Below, one piece after another: positions 45,241 through 54,129 of a stretch of DNA of 64,000 nt. The notes beneath the pieces are model-generated. The model ran no database searches, was not told the DNA's origin, and was given only the letters and a program-made list of their open reading frames with translations. Each line of letters begins with the position of its first letter. The stretch's first letter is position 1. Origin of the DNA: Paenibacillus_F sp047238265 (GTDB taxonomy: Bacteria > Bacillota > Bacilli > Paenibacillales > NBRC-103111); assembly GCF_047238265.1 (NCBI RefSeq), contig NZ_JBDFMM010000001.1, positions 1,984,001 to 2,048,000 of the forward strand. The letters run 5' to 3'. The position numbers and the translations under genes are program-made.

Positions 45241-46107
45241 TTACGCCTCCCAGCGGCCGAGAATTCCGCACGGCAGCGTCAGCTCGCTCGCGGTAATCGG
45301 AAGACCGATTTCGCCTGCGGTGATTGTTCCGCCGTAGCGCTTGTGCATCGCCATTGTCAGGATGTTTTTCAGCACCGTGGAAGAGATGCCGGTCGTGTAG
45401 GAATTGACGAGCAGGAAGAGCGGGTTATCCGACAAAATCGTCATGCATGTCTCGATAAACGGATACAAATCGTTCTCAAGCTTCCAGGTTTCCCCGTTGG
45501 GTCCGCGTCCGTAGGACGGCGGGTCCATGATGATGGCGTCGTATTTGTTGCCGCGGCGCTGCTCGCGCTGGACGAATTTGAAAACGTCGTCCGTAATGAA
45601 ACGGACGTGGCGGTCGGCGAGGCCGGACAGCTCGACGTTTTCTTTCGCCCACTGCACAACGCCTTTCGAAGCGTCGACGTGGACGACCGAAGCGCCCGCA
45701 TAAGCACAGGCGACGGTAGCTCCGCCCGTATAGGCGAACAGATTCAATACCTTAATGGGCCGGCCGGCTTTGCTTATCTTGTCCATCATCCAGTCCCAGT
45801 TGGCGGCCTGCTCGGGGAAGAGGCCCGTGTGTTTGAAGCCGGTCGGCTTGATATGAAACCGGAGTTTGTTGTCATACGAGATCGTCCAGCGTTCCGGCAG
45901 GGTCTGGCGGAAGTCCCAGTTGCCGCCTCCGGAAGAACTGCGCCGGTAATGTCCTTCGGCCTGTTTCCAGCTTGCCGTTTCGGCCGTGAGCGGCCAAATA
46001 ATTTGCGGGTCGGGACGCCGCAATACATAAGAACCCCAGCGTTCGAGTTTTTCTCCTCCGCCGGTGTCCAGGAGTTCATAGTCGTTCCAGCGATTAGCTA
46101 CATACAT
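45241..46107 (-). CDS. Class I SAM-dependent methyltransferase (RlmI/RlmK-like rRNA methyltransferase)
   Basis: 288 residues. SAM-binding motif I LNLFAYTGGATVACAYAGA, motif II VVHVDASKGVVQWAKEN, and the catalytic DPPSYGRGPNG, which is the DPPxFxR-type motif of 23S rRNA methyltransferases. There is no PUA domain. The N-terminal part (ERWGSYVLRRPDPQIIWP) is typical of the Bacilli branch. First gene of the two-gene operon with the pseudouridine synthase. Confidence 0.87.
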   Translation of the reverse strand: MYVANRWNDYELLDTGGGEKLERWGSYVLRRPDPQIIWPLTAETASWKQAEGHYRRSSSGGGNWDFRQTLPERWTISYDNKLRFHIKPTGFKHTGLFPEQAANWDWMMDKISKAGRPIKVLNLFAYTGGATVACAYAGASVVHVDASKGVVQWAKENVELSGLADRHVRFITDDVFKFVQREQRRGNKYDAIIMDPPSYGRGPNGETWKLENDLYPFIETCMTILSDNPLFLLVNSYTTGISSTVLKNILTMAMHKRYGGTITAGEIGLPITASELTLPCGILGRWEA

Positions 46108-46171
46108 CGGTTCATTTCCTTCTTTCCTCGCGTCAAAATGTACAGCGGTTCCTCGTTCAAAAAAACGCTAT

Positions 46172-46185
46172 CCGTCCGCGGACGG
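46172..46185. repeat. Perfect palindrome between the methyltransferase gene and glgB
   Basis: CCGTCCGCGGACGG is its own complement, lying between divergent genes. It may be a binding site for a dimeric regulator. Significance unproven. Confidence 0.3.
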
Positions 46186-46350
46186 GTACCGGTATAACTT
46201 GCGGTTTTTAACACCTTTTTCTTCTAAGCATCTATTGTACAACATCCCTTGATGGAAGCCAATATAAGGAGTGTGCCCGATAAAGCGCCTTTTCGTTTCA
46301 CGAAGTGCCGAATCGGGTACAAAAAGATGACTATACAAGAGGGGGATGGG

Positions 46351-48309
46351 TTGAAGCATATGGCGGGTAAACAGATCCCCGGCTCCGAAGACATCTATTT
46401 GTTCCATGAAGGAACGTATTATCACAGTTATCGCCTATTCGGGGCACACGCAGAGAAAAGGGGTAAGACAACGGCCGTACGCTTTACCGTTTGGGCGCCT
46501 CATGCCCGTGAAGTGCGCGTCGTCGGCGATTTTAACGAATGGAACGGAGAAAACCACCGCATGGAGACCATGCCGGAATCAGGCGGCATCTGGACGCTTG
46601 CGGTACCCGGTCTGGCGGAAGGCTCCCTGTACAAATATGAAATTCACACACCGGACGGCAGGATCGTTCTGAAAGCCGATCCTTATGCCGTCTATTCGGA
46701 GCTTCGCCCGGGCACCGCTTCCCGCTTATATAATTTGGACGGATACAAGTGGGGCGACCAGAACTGGCGGCGTCAGCGCGCCCGCAAGCCGGCATACGAC
46801 CAGCCTTTGAACATTTACGAGGTCCATCTCGGTACCTGGAAGAAGAAAAGCCGCGAAGAGGATGAACTCTTCTCCTACCGCGAGCTTGCGGACGATCTTG
46901 TCGGCTATGCCGCCGAGATGGGCTATACCCATATCGAGCTGCTTCCGCTTGCGGAGCATCCCTTCGACCGTTCGTGGGGCTACCAGGCGACGGGCTATTT
47001 TTCGGTAACGAGCCGGTTCGGAGAACCGAAAGACTTTATGTATTTCGTGGACCGGTGCCACCAGGCGGGTATCGGCGTCATCATGGACTGGGTGCCGGGT
47101 CATTTCTGCAAAGATGCCCACGGTCTGCGCCAGTTTGACGGACAGCCGCTGTATGAGCCGGACGAGCCCAATCTGGCCGAAAAGCCGGAATGGGGGACGC
47201 TGGCCTTTGATTTTAACAAGCCGGAGGTTCACAGCTTTCTTATTTCCAACGCGATGTTCTGGATGGACAAATATCACATTGACGGCATCCGGGTCGATGC
47301 GGTAGCAAGCATGCTGTATCTGAATTTCGGCAAACCGCAGTCCATGTGGGTAACGAACGAACACGGAGGGGATGAAAATCCGTCCGCGATCCAATTTTTG
47401 AAAAAATTAAATACCGTCGTCTTCGGCTCCTATCCGAACGCCTTGATGATGGCCGAGGATTCCACCGACTGGCCTCAAGTCACAGCGCCCGTCGATGCAG
47501 GCGGGCTGGGCTTTAATTACAAGTGGAACATGGGCTGGATGAACGACATGCTGAAATATATGAAGATGGACCCGATCCACCGGAAACATCATCATAATCT
47601 CATCACGTTCTCGTTGATGTACGCGTTTAACGAAAATTTCGTGCTGCCGCTTTCTCATGACGAAGTGGTGCATGGCAAGCGCTCCATTCTGCATAAAATG
47701 CCGGGGGATTACTGGCAGAAGTTCGCCAACACCCGCGTGCTTTACGGTTATATGTCCGGTCATCCGGGAAAAAAGCTTCTGTTCATGGGAGGCGAATTCG
47801 CCCAGTTCGACGAATGGAAGGACCTGGAGGATTTGGATTGGTTTTTGCTGGACTATGAGCTGCACGGCAAAATGCAGACCTATGTCCGGGCCTTGAACCG
47901 CTTCTACCTGGAGCAGCCTGCCTTATGGCAGAACGATCACGGCCACGACGGGTTCCGTTGGATTTCGCCCGACGATTCCAGTCAGAGCGTCGTCGCCTTT
48001 ATCCGCAAAGGCAAGAAGCCCAAGGACGATCTCATCGTCGTGTGCAACTTCACGCCGGTCGTCCACCCGGATTACCGGATCGGCGTTCCCGAGCCGGGGG
48101 CGTATGCGGAAATTTTCAACAGCGACGACGAAGCGTACGGCGGATCGGGCCAATCCAACGGCGAGCCGCTTGCGGCCGAGCCGGTTCCGATGCACGGTTT
48201 CGACTACAGCTTGTCGCTTCGCGTACCGCCGCTTGCCGCAGTTTATCTGAAACGATCACAAGTCGAACGAACTCCGCGACGAAAGGGGAAGTCGAAAAAT
48301 GCGAAGTAA
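46351..48309 (+). CDS. glgB: 1,4-alpha-glucan (glycogen) branching enzyme
   Basis: 652 residues from the TTG at 46351 behind GAGGGGGATGG; ATG 46360 is nearly as good. CBM48 domain (about 20-130: VRFTVWAPHAREVRVVGDFNEW), then the GH13_9 barrel. Catalytic residues: nucleophile Asp316 in GIRVDAV, acid Glu369 in MAEDS, Asp437 in LSHDEVVHGKRS. It moves alpha-1,4 segments to make alpha-1,6 branches. First gene of the glycogen cluster; it overlaps glgC by 11 bases. Confidence 0.95.
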   Translation: MKHMAGKQIPGSEDIYLFHEGTYYHSYRLFGAHAEKRGKTTAVRFTVWAPHAREVRVVGDFNEWNGENHRMETMPESGGIWTLAVPGLAEGSLYKYEIHTPDGRIVLKADPYAVYSELRPGTASRLYNLDGYKWGDQNWRRQRARKPAYDQPLNIYEVHLGTWKKKSREEDELFSYRELADDLVGYAAEMGYTHIELLPLAEHPFDRSWGYQATGYFSVTSRFGEPKDFMYFVDRCHQAGIGVIMDWVPGHFCKDAHGLRQFDGQPLYEPDEPNLAEKPEWGTLAFDFNKPEVHSFLISNAMFWMDKYHIDGIRVDAVASMLYLNFGKPQSMWVTNEHGGDENPSAIQFLKKLNTVVFGSYPNALMMAEDSTDWPQVTAPVDAGGLGFNYKWNMGWMNDMLKYMKMDPIHRKHHHNLITFSLMYAFNENFVLPLSHDEVVHGKRSILHKMPGDYWQKFANTRVLYGYMSGHPGKKLLFMGGEFAQFDEWKDLEDLDWFLLDYELHGKMQTYVRALNRFYLEQPALWQNDHGHDGFRWISPDDSSQSVVAFIRKGKKPKDDLIVVCNFTPVVHPDYRIGVPEPGAYAEIFNSDDEAYGGSGQSNGEPLAAEPVPMHGFDYSLSLRVPPLAAVYLKRSQVERTPRRKGKSKNAK

Positions 48310-49447
48310 AGAATGTATTGCCATGCTGCTTGCCGGAGGAGAGGGCAAACGACTTGGCGTGCTCACCCAGCAGCTCGCGAAACCTGCCGTTCATTTCGGC
48401 GGAAAGTACCGCATTATCGATTTCACGCTGAGCAACTGCACCAACTCGGGCATCGACACGGTGGGGGTGCTTACCCAGTACCAGCCGCTCGTGCTCAACT
48501 CTTATATCGGCATAGGCGGGGCTTGGGACCTGGATCGTAAAAACGGCGGCGTAACGGTTCTGCCTCCTTTTATGGAGCAGGGCGGCGGAGACTGGTATCA
48601 GGGGACGGCGAACGCGATTTACCGCAATATCGGGTTTATCGACCGCTACGAACCGGAGTACGTGCTGATCATCTCGGGGGATCATATCTATAAAATGGAT
48701 TATGACCGGCTGCTCACGTATCACAAAACGAAAGGGGCCGACGCCACAATCGCGGTGATTGAGGTCAAGTGGGAAGAGGCGTCGCGTTTTGGTCTATTGA
48801 GCGTAAATGATGACAGCGAAATTACGGAGTTTGCGGAAAAACCGAAAGAGCCCAAAAGCAACCTCGCTTCCATGGGCGTATACATGTTCAGTTGGAAGGC
48901 GCTGAAAAAATATTTGATTCAAGATAACGAGAATCCCGATTCCAGCAAAGATTTCGGCAAGGACATTATTCCGGCGATGCTTGAAGAAGGGGCGAACCTC
49001 GTGGCTTACCCGTTCCAGGGTTACTGGAAGGATGTCGGCACCATACAGAGCTTGTGGGAAGCGAACATGGACCTGCTGGACGATCCGACCCAGCTGAACC
49101 TGAACGATAAATCGTGGCGTATTTATTCCGTGACGCCTTATCAGCCTGCCCAGTTTGTTTCGAACGGGGCCAAAGTACGCCGTTCACTCGTGAACGAAGG
49201 GTGCTCCGTATTCGGAGACGTGGACCATTCCGTCTTGTTCTATGGCGTCCATATCGGTGAAGGCAGCGTGATCCGGGATTCCGTCATCATGCCTGGAGCG
49301 AGAATCGGCAATAATGTCACCATCCGCAAAGCGATCATCGGGGAAAATACGGTCGTGGATGACGGGGCGGTCGTAGGCGACGGGGAAGAAATCGTGCTGA
49401 TCGGCGCCGGAGAACACATACGGGCGACTACGGAATCGAAAGGATGA
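48299..49447 (+). CDS. glgC: Glucose-1-phosphate adenylyltransferase (second copy, glg cluster)
   Basis: 382 residues. LLAGGEGKRLG nucleotide loop, ISGDHIYKMDY, FAEKPKEPKSNLASMGVY and YWKDVGT, then the beta-helix C-terminus. It forms the catalytic subunit with GlgD, as in B. subtilis. It starts inside the end of glgB (AAAGGGGAAG upstream) and is followed 7 bp later by glgD. It differs clearly from the copy at 7020, for example in the insert GGVTVLPPFMEQGGGDWYQG. Confidence 0.95.
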   Translation: MRSKECIAMLLAGGEGKRLGVLTQQLAKPAVHFGGKYRIIDFTLSNCTNSGIDTVGVLTQYQPLVLNSYIGIGGAWDLDRKNGGVTVLPPFMEQGGGDWYQGTANAIYRNIGFIDRYEPEYVLIISGDHIYKMDYDRLLTYHKTKGADATIAVIEVKWEEASRFGLLSVNDDSEITEFAEKPKEPKSNLASMGVYMFSWKALKKYLIQDNENPDSSKDFGKDIIPAMLEEGANLVAYPFQGYWKDVGTIQSLWEANMDLLDDPTQLNLNDKSWRIYSVTPYQPAQFVSNGAKVRRSLVNEGCSVFGDVDHSVLFYGVHIGEGSVIRDSVIMPGARIGNNVTIRKAIIGENTVVDDGAVVGDGEEIVLIGAGEHIRATTESKG

Positions 49448-49454
49448 GGGTAGC

Positions 49455-50564
49455 ATGAAGCATGTAATGGGCGTTATCAATCTGGTGAACGAGCCGGACG
49501 ATCTGGAAGAACTTACGCTTCACCGCTGTGCCGCTTCGGTTCCTTTCGGAGGCCGGTACCGGCTTATCGATTTTGTTTTATCCAATATGGTGAATTCCTC
49601 AATCGGCAACGTGGCGGTGTTTACCCAGCACAAATACCGTTCCCTGATGGACCATCTGGGTTCCGGCAAGGAATGGGATCTCGACCGCAAGAGAGGCGGC
49701 CTGTTCGTGCTGCCGTCCGTCCAGGACGACCCGGCGGGCATGTCGCGGGGAGATTTGTTCCAATTCTACTCCCACCGCGATTATTTCTACCGGGGCCGGG
49801 AAGAGCTGGTCATCATCGGACGCAGCCACATGGTCTGCAACATGAATTATGAAGACGCGGTCCGCTACCATGAAGATATGAGAGCGGATGTTACCGTCAT
49901 TTATAAAGAAGCGGAAGAAGAATACTCGGGAAGCTACCGCCGCCTTGCGATACGTCCGGACGGCAGAGTGACGGTCATCGAAGATCAGACCGGACGTCTT
50001 CGTACGGACAACGTGTCCATGGAAATGTATATTATGAGCAAGTCGCTGCTGCTCGATATGGTGGAGACGTGCCTGGCTCAGGGCTACGACCATCTGGTCC
50101 GAGACGGCATTATGAAGAACGTCGACAAACTGAACGTGGTCGGCTACCGTCATGACGGGTATCTGGGGATCGTGAACTCGATCCAGGGCTATTACCGGCA
50201 CAGCATGGAGCTGTTGGACCCGTCCGTGCTGCGGGAACTGTTCTTCCGCAAGGATCTTATCTACACGAAGGTAAAAGACGAGCCGCCTGCCCGGTATGAG
50301 GCTAATGCGAATGTGCGCAATTCCCTGATCGCCAACGGTTGCGTTATTGAAGGCAAGGTCGATAACAGCATTTTGTCCCGTGGGGTAAAAATCAGCAAGG
50401 GTGCCGTCGTCAAAAACAGCATTATCCTGCAGAACTGCTCCATCGAAGAAAATGTCGTGATCGAGAACGCCATTCTCGACAAAGACGTGTTTATCAGCCG
50501 GGGACGCGTATTGACCGGCGATATGAGAGCGCCGTTTATCGCGGCCAAAATGAAGGTCATCTAA
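49455..50564 (+). CDS. glgD: GlgD, regulatory subunit of glucose-1-phosphate adenylyltransferase
   Basis: 369 residues. Same fold as GlgC but without the GGxGxRL loop; it starts MKHVMGVINLVNEPDDLEEL, as GlgD proteins do. The sugar-phosphate motif is also lost. The beta-helix C-terminus is kept (NSLIANGCVIEGKVDNSIL). In Bacillus it stimulates GlgC. It is followed by a strong terminator, so the next gene may have its own promoter. Confidence 0.93.
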   Translation: MKHVMGVINLVNEPDDLEELTLHRCAASVPFGGRYRLIDFVLSNMVNSSIGNVAVFTQHKYRSLMDHLGSGKEWDLDRKRGGLFVLPSVQDDPAGMSRGDLFQFYSHRDYFYRGREELVIIGRSHMVCNMNYEDAVRYHEDMRADVTVIYKEAEEEYSGSYRRLAIRPDGRVTVIEDQTGRLRTDNVSMEMYIMSKSLLLDMVETCLAQGYDHLVRDGIMKNVDKLNVVGYRHDGYLGIVNSIQGYYRHSMELLDPSVLRELFFRKDLIYTKVKDEPPARYEANANVRNSLIANGCVIEGKVDNSILSRGVKISKGAVVKNSIILQNCSIEENVVIENAILDKDVFISRGRVLTGDMRAPFIAAKMKVI

Positions 50565-50581
50565 AACGTATTCCGACAATC

Positions 50582-50626
50582 AAAAGCCGTAACCGGACGC
50601 CGCCGAGCGGTTCCGGTTTGGCTTTT
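50582..50626 (+). terminator. Intrinsic terminator after glgBCD
   Basis: AAAAGCC and AACCGGA pair with TTCCGGTT and GGCTTTT around a GC-rich loop, with a closing T-run. Confidence 0.85.
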
Positions 50627-50675
50627 TGCCAATAGAAACTCAGAAGAAATTCAGAAGACGGGAGTGGAGACGTGC

Positions 50676-53600
50676 ATGAACATTTTGTTTGCGGCTTCGG
50701 AAGCGGCACCTTTCGCCAAGACGGGCGGACTGGGTGACGTAATCGGGTCCCTGCCCAAAGAACTTAAACGCAACGGAGCGGATGTCCGGGTCATTCTGCC
50801 CAAGTATGACGAGATCCCTCAAGTATTCAAAGACAAGATGGAGACGGCGAACCTCGTCACGTTCAGCGTGAACTTGGGCTGGCGCTCGCAGTACTGCGGC
50901 ATACAAACCTTGGAGCACGAAGGCGTCACGTTTTATTTCGTGGACAACGAGTTTTATTTCCGCAGAAGCGGGCATTACGGATACGGCGACGACGCCGAAA
51001 GATTCGCGTTTTACTGCCGGGCCGTAATCGACTCGCTTCCGCACCTGGGCTTTAAACCCGATGTCATTCACTGCCACGACTGGCAGGCCGGAATGATTCC
51101 GGTTTTGCTGAAAACGCAGTATAGTCCTTACTATCCGTTCTATGAAGATATCAAAACGGTCATTACGATACACAACCTGCGTTATCAGGGGCTGTTTTCC
51201 AAAGAAACGATGATGGATCTGTTCGGTCTGGACGCCGGTTATTTCAGCGGGGAACAGCTGGAAATGTACGACGGCGGCAGCTTCCTGAAAGGCGGACTGC
51301 TGTATTCCGACCGGATTACGGCGGTAAGCCCGGCTTACGCGGAGGAAATCCGCACGCCGTTCTTCGGTGAGCATATGGACAGCCTGCTCCGCTACCGGAG
51401 CGATGCGACAGTGGGTATCGTCAACGGCATCGACTATGATCTTTTCAATCCGATGACGGATTCCCATCTGGCTGTCACGTACCGGGATGCTTTGTCCAAA
51501 AAGCGGCTGAATAAAACGCATCTTCAGCAGCGGCTGGGGCTGCCGGTGCGCGACGACGTGCCGGTTATTTCGCTGGTGACCCGGCTGGTGCAGCAGAAGG
51601 GCATCGATCTGATCCGCCACGTGCTGCCGGAGTTGCTGTCCCTGGATGCCCAATGGGTGATCGTGGGGACGGGGGATCACGAATACGAGCAACTCTTCCG
51701 CGAAGCGGCATCCCGGCATCCCGACAAGCTGGCGGCCTACATCGCGTTCGACGACGGGCTGGCCCGTCAAGTATACGCGGGCTCGGATCTCTTCCTGATG
51801 CCTTCGCTTTTCGAACCCTGCGGAATCGGTCAGCTTATCGCGATGCGCTACCGGACGGTGCCGATCGTCCGCGAGACGGGCGGCTTGAAGGATACGGTCC
51901 AGCCTTACAACGAATTTACCGGGGAAGGCACGGGGTTCAGCTTCAGCTCGTACAACGCGCACGATATGCTGCATACGATCAGACGAGCGGTGCATTTCTA
52001 TCATCATGACCAGGATGCCTGGCGCAACCTGATGGCCAACATCAAGAAAACCGATTTCAGCTGGAAAAAATCGGCTCTGCAGTACAAGTCGCTGTACCAG
52101 GAGCTGATCCGGGAGGCGGCGGACACCGTCAAAGAGCGCCAGAGAGCCTGGCAGGAAGAAGAGCGGCGGCGCACCGAACAGGAAGCTCAGCTCCGGGTCG
52201 CCGCGGCTCATGCGGCCCAGTTGAGGGAAGCGTCGCCGGCCGCAAGCCAGCGTACTCCCGCCCGGCCGCAAGCAGCGGCTGCAAGCGAAGCGGGCGAAGA
52301 CGAAGGCGGGGGCCCCGGAGGCAAAGCCTGGTGGAAGGAAAGCGTCGTCTACCAAATTTACCCCCGCAGCTTTAAAGACAGCAACGGGGACGGGATCGGC
52401 GATATCCCCGGGATTATTTCCAAGCTGGATTACTTGAAAGAGCTCGGCGTCGACGTGATCTGGCTGTCGCCGGTCTATCAATCGCCTAATGACGACAACG
52501 GCTACGACATCAGCGATTACCGCGAGATCATGGACGACTTCGGAACGATGGCCGACTGGGAAAAGCTGCTCGCGGAAGTGCACGGCCGCGGCATGAAGCT
52601 CATCATGGATCTCGTCGTGAACCACTCGTCGGACGAGCATGCCTGGTTCCTCGAATCGCGCTCCTCCAAAGACAATCCCTACCGGGATTATTACATTTGG
52701 AGGCCCGGCCGTGACGGCCGCGAGCCGAACAACTGGACGAGCATCTTCAGCGGCCCGGCTTGGGAGTATGACGAGGCGACCGGGGAGTATTACCTTCATT
52801 TGTTCAGCCGCAAACAGCCGGATTTAAACTGGGAGAACCCGAAGGTGCGCGAGGAAGTCTACGACATGATGACGTGGTGGCTCAATAAGGGGATCGACGG
52901 ATTCCGCATGGACGTCATCAACATGATTTCCAAGGCGGAAGGTCTTCCCAGCGCCGGTGGGGATAGATATGCCTGGGGCGGCGATTACTTTATGAACGGC
53001 CCGAGGGTTCATGAGTTTTTGCGGGAAATGAACGAGAAGGTGCTGTCCCGTTACGACATTATGACGGTCGGCGAAACGCCCGGTGTAACTCCCGATGACG
53101 CGGCCCGTTACGCGAATACGGACGGCAGCGAGCTGAACATGGTGTTCCAGTTCGAGCATATGGAGCTGGACAGCGGCTGGGGCGGCAAATGGGACCCGTG
53201 CGCCTGGAAGCTGAAGGATCTGAAAGCGGCGATCGGCCGCTGGCAGACGGGCCTGCACGGCCGCGCTTGGAACAGCTTGTACCTGAACAACCATGACCAG
53301 CCGAGAATGGTGTCCCGGTTCGGCAATGACCGCGAATACCGCGTGGAATCGGCCAAAATGCTGGCGACTTTCCTTCATACGCTGGAAGGAACGCCCTACA
53401 TTTATCAGGGCGAAGAGCTTGGCATGACGAACGTGCCGTTCAAAGGGATCGAGGACTGCCGGGACGTCGAGACGCTGAACATGTACCGGGAGCGCGTCAC
53501 CGAAGGCGGCGGCAATCACGAAGAGGTCATGAACGCGATCCGCGTCAAAGGGCGGGATAACGCACGGACTCCCATGCAGTGGAATGCGGAAGAGCACGCC

Positions 53601-54011
53601 GGCTTTACGACCGGCACGCCTTGGCTTCACGTCAATCCGAACTATACGGAGATTAACGCGGAAGCGGCTTTGGCCGATGCGGACTCTATTTTTCACTATT
53701 ACCGGAAGCTGATCGCACTCCGCAAAATCCACCCGGTTATCGTGTACGGCAGCTACGAAATCGTGGCCGAGGATGATGAGCGCATTTACGCGTACACGCG
53801 CACGCTCGGTAACGACAGGCTGTTCGTTATACTCAACTTTACCGGAGAAACGGCTTCTTTCGCGAGCCCTTACCCGCTTCTGGCAGGAGGCGGCGGTGAG
53901 CTGCTGATCGCCAACTACCCCGTCGGGGAAGGAAGCGAGACGAGCGGTTTGGACGCGGAGCTTCAGCTTCGTCCTTATGAGGCGAGGGTCTATCTGCTGA
54001 AGGCCGTATAG
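50676..54011 (+). CDS. glgA: Glycogen synthase fused to GH13 oligo-1,6-glucosidase-like domain
   Basis: 1111 residues from ATG 50676, with GGGAGTGGAG upstream; GTG 50664 is less likely. Residues 1-478 are a complete GT5 glycogen synthase: FAASEAAPFAKTGGLGDV (ADP-glucose loop), CHDWQAGMIPVLL, and LFEPCGIGQLIAMRYRTVPIV. A linker of about 70 residues follows, charged and then Ala/Pro/Gly-rich. From 550 to the end there is a GH13 domain: WWKESVVYQIYPRSFKDSNGDG, nucleophile Asp746 in GFRMDVINM, acid Glu800 in VGETPG, and Asp874 in NNHDQPR. Val747 next to the nucleophile is the residue tied to alpha-1,6 rather than alpha-1,4 specificity in GH13_31 enzymes. Normal GlgA is about 480 residues, so this is a true fusion. 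Confidence 0.93.
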   Translation: MNILFAASEAAPFAKTGGLGDVIGSLPKELKRNGADVRVILPKYDEIPQVFKDKMETANLVTFSVNLGWRSQYCGIQTLEHEGVTFYFVDNEFYFRRSGHYGYGDDAERFAFYCRAVIDSLPHLGFKPDVIHCHDWQAGMIPVLLKTQYSPYYPFYEDIKTVITIHNLRYQGLFSKETMMDLFGLDAGYFSGEQLEMYDGGSFLKGGLLYSDRITAVSPAYAEEIRTPFFGEHMDSLLRYRSDATVGIVNGIDYDLFNPMTDSHLAVTYRDALSKKRLNKTHLQQRLGLPVRDDVPVISLVTRLVQQKGIDLIRHVLPELLSLDAQWVIVGTGDHEYEQLFREAASRHPDKLAAYIAFDDGLARQVYAGSDLFLMPSLFEPCGIGQLIAMRYRTVPIVRETGGLKDTVQPYNEFTGEGTGFSFSSYNAHDMLHTIRRAVHFYHHDQDAWRNLMANIKKTDFSWKKSALQYKSLYQELIREAADTVKERQRAWQEEERRRTEQEAQLRVAAAHAAQLREASPAASQRTPARPQAAAASEAGEDEGGGPGGKAWWKESVVYQIYPRSFKDSNGDGIGDIPGIISKLDYLKELGVDVIWLSPVYQSPNDDNGYDISDYREIMDDFGTMADWEKLLAEVHGRGMKLIMDLVVNHSSDEHAWFLESRSSKDNPYRDYYIWRPGRDGREPNNWTSIFSGPAWEYDEATGEYYLHLFSRKQPDLNWENPKVREEVYDMMTWWLNKGIDGFRMDVINMISKAEGLPSAGGDRYAWGGDYFMNGPRVHEFLREMNEKVLSRYDIMTVGETPGVTPDDAARYANTDGSELNMVFQFEHMELDSGWGGKWDPCAWKLKDLKAAIGRWQTGLHGRAWNSLYLNNHDQPRMVSRFGNDREYRVESAKMLATFLHTLEGTPYIYQGEELGMTNVPFKGIEDCRDVETLNMYRERVTEGGGNHEEVMNAIRVKGRDNARTPMQWNAEEHAGFTTGTPWLHVNPNYTEINAEAALADADSIFHYYRKLIALRKIHPVIVYGSYEIVAEDDERIYAYTRTLGNDRLFVILNFTGETASFASPYPLLAGGGGELLIANYPVGEGSETSGLDAELQLRPYEARVYLLKAV

Positions 54012-54054
54012 GGCGCGGCCCGCCCTGCAGCTAAAACGCTGCGCATCCTGTTGA

Positions 54055-54092
54055 AAGCATCTGGGACCCCGGTGGTTTCAGGTGCTTTTTAA
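54055..54092 (+). terminator. Intrinsic terminator after the glgA fusion
   Basis: AAAGCATCTG pairs with CAGGTGCTTT across a 15-base loop, then T. Confidence 0.75.
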
Positions 54093-54129
54093 CCCCGACT
54101 AACTATTCGTTGACGAAGGAGGAAACCCG

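Noticed and set aside
44557..46197. 546-codon plus-strand frame across the pseudouridine synthase and methyltransferase genes
   Set aside because: Both minus-strand genes show clear catalytic motifs; the plus frame has none.
50640..52799. 719-codon minus-strand frame opposite glgA
   Set aside because: Mirror of a well-conserved gene; a by-product of GC-rich codon use.
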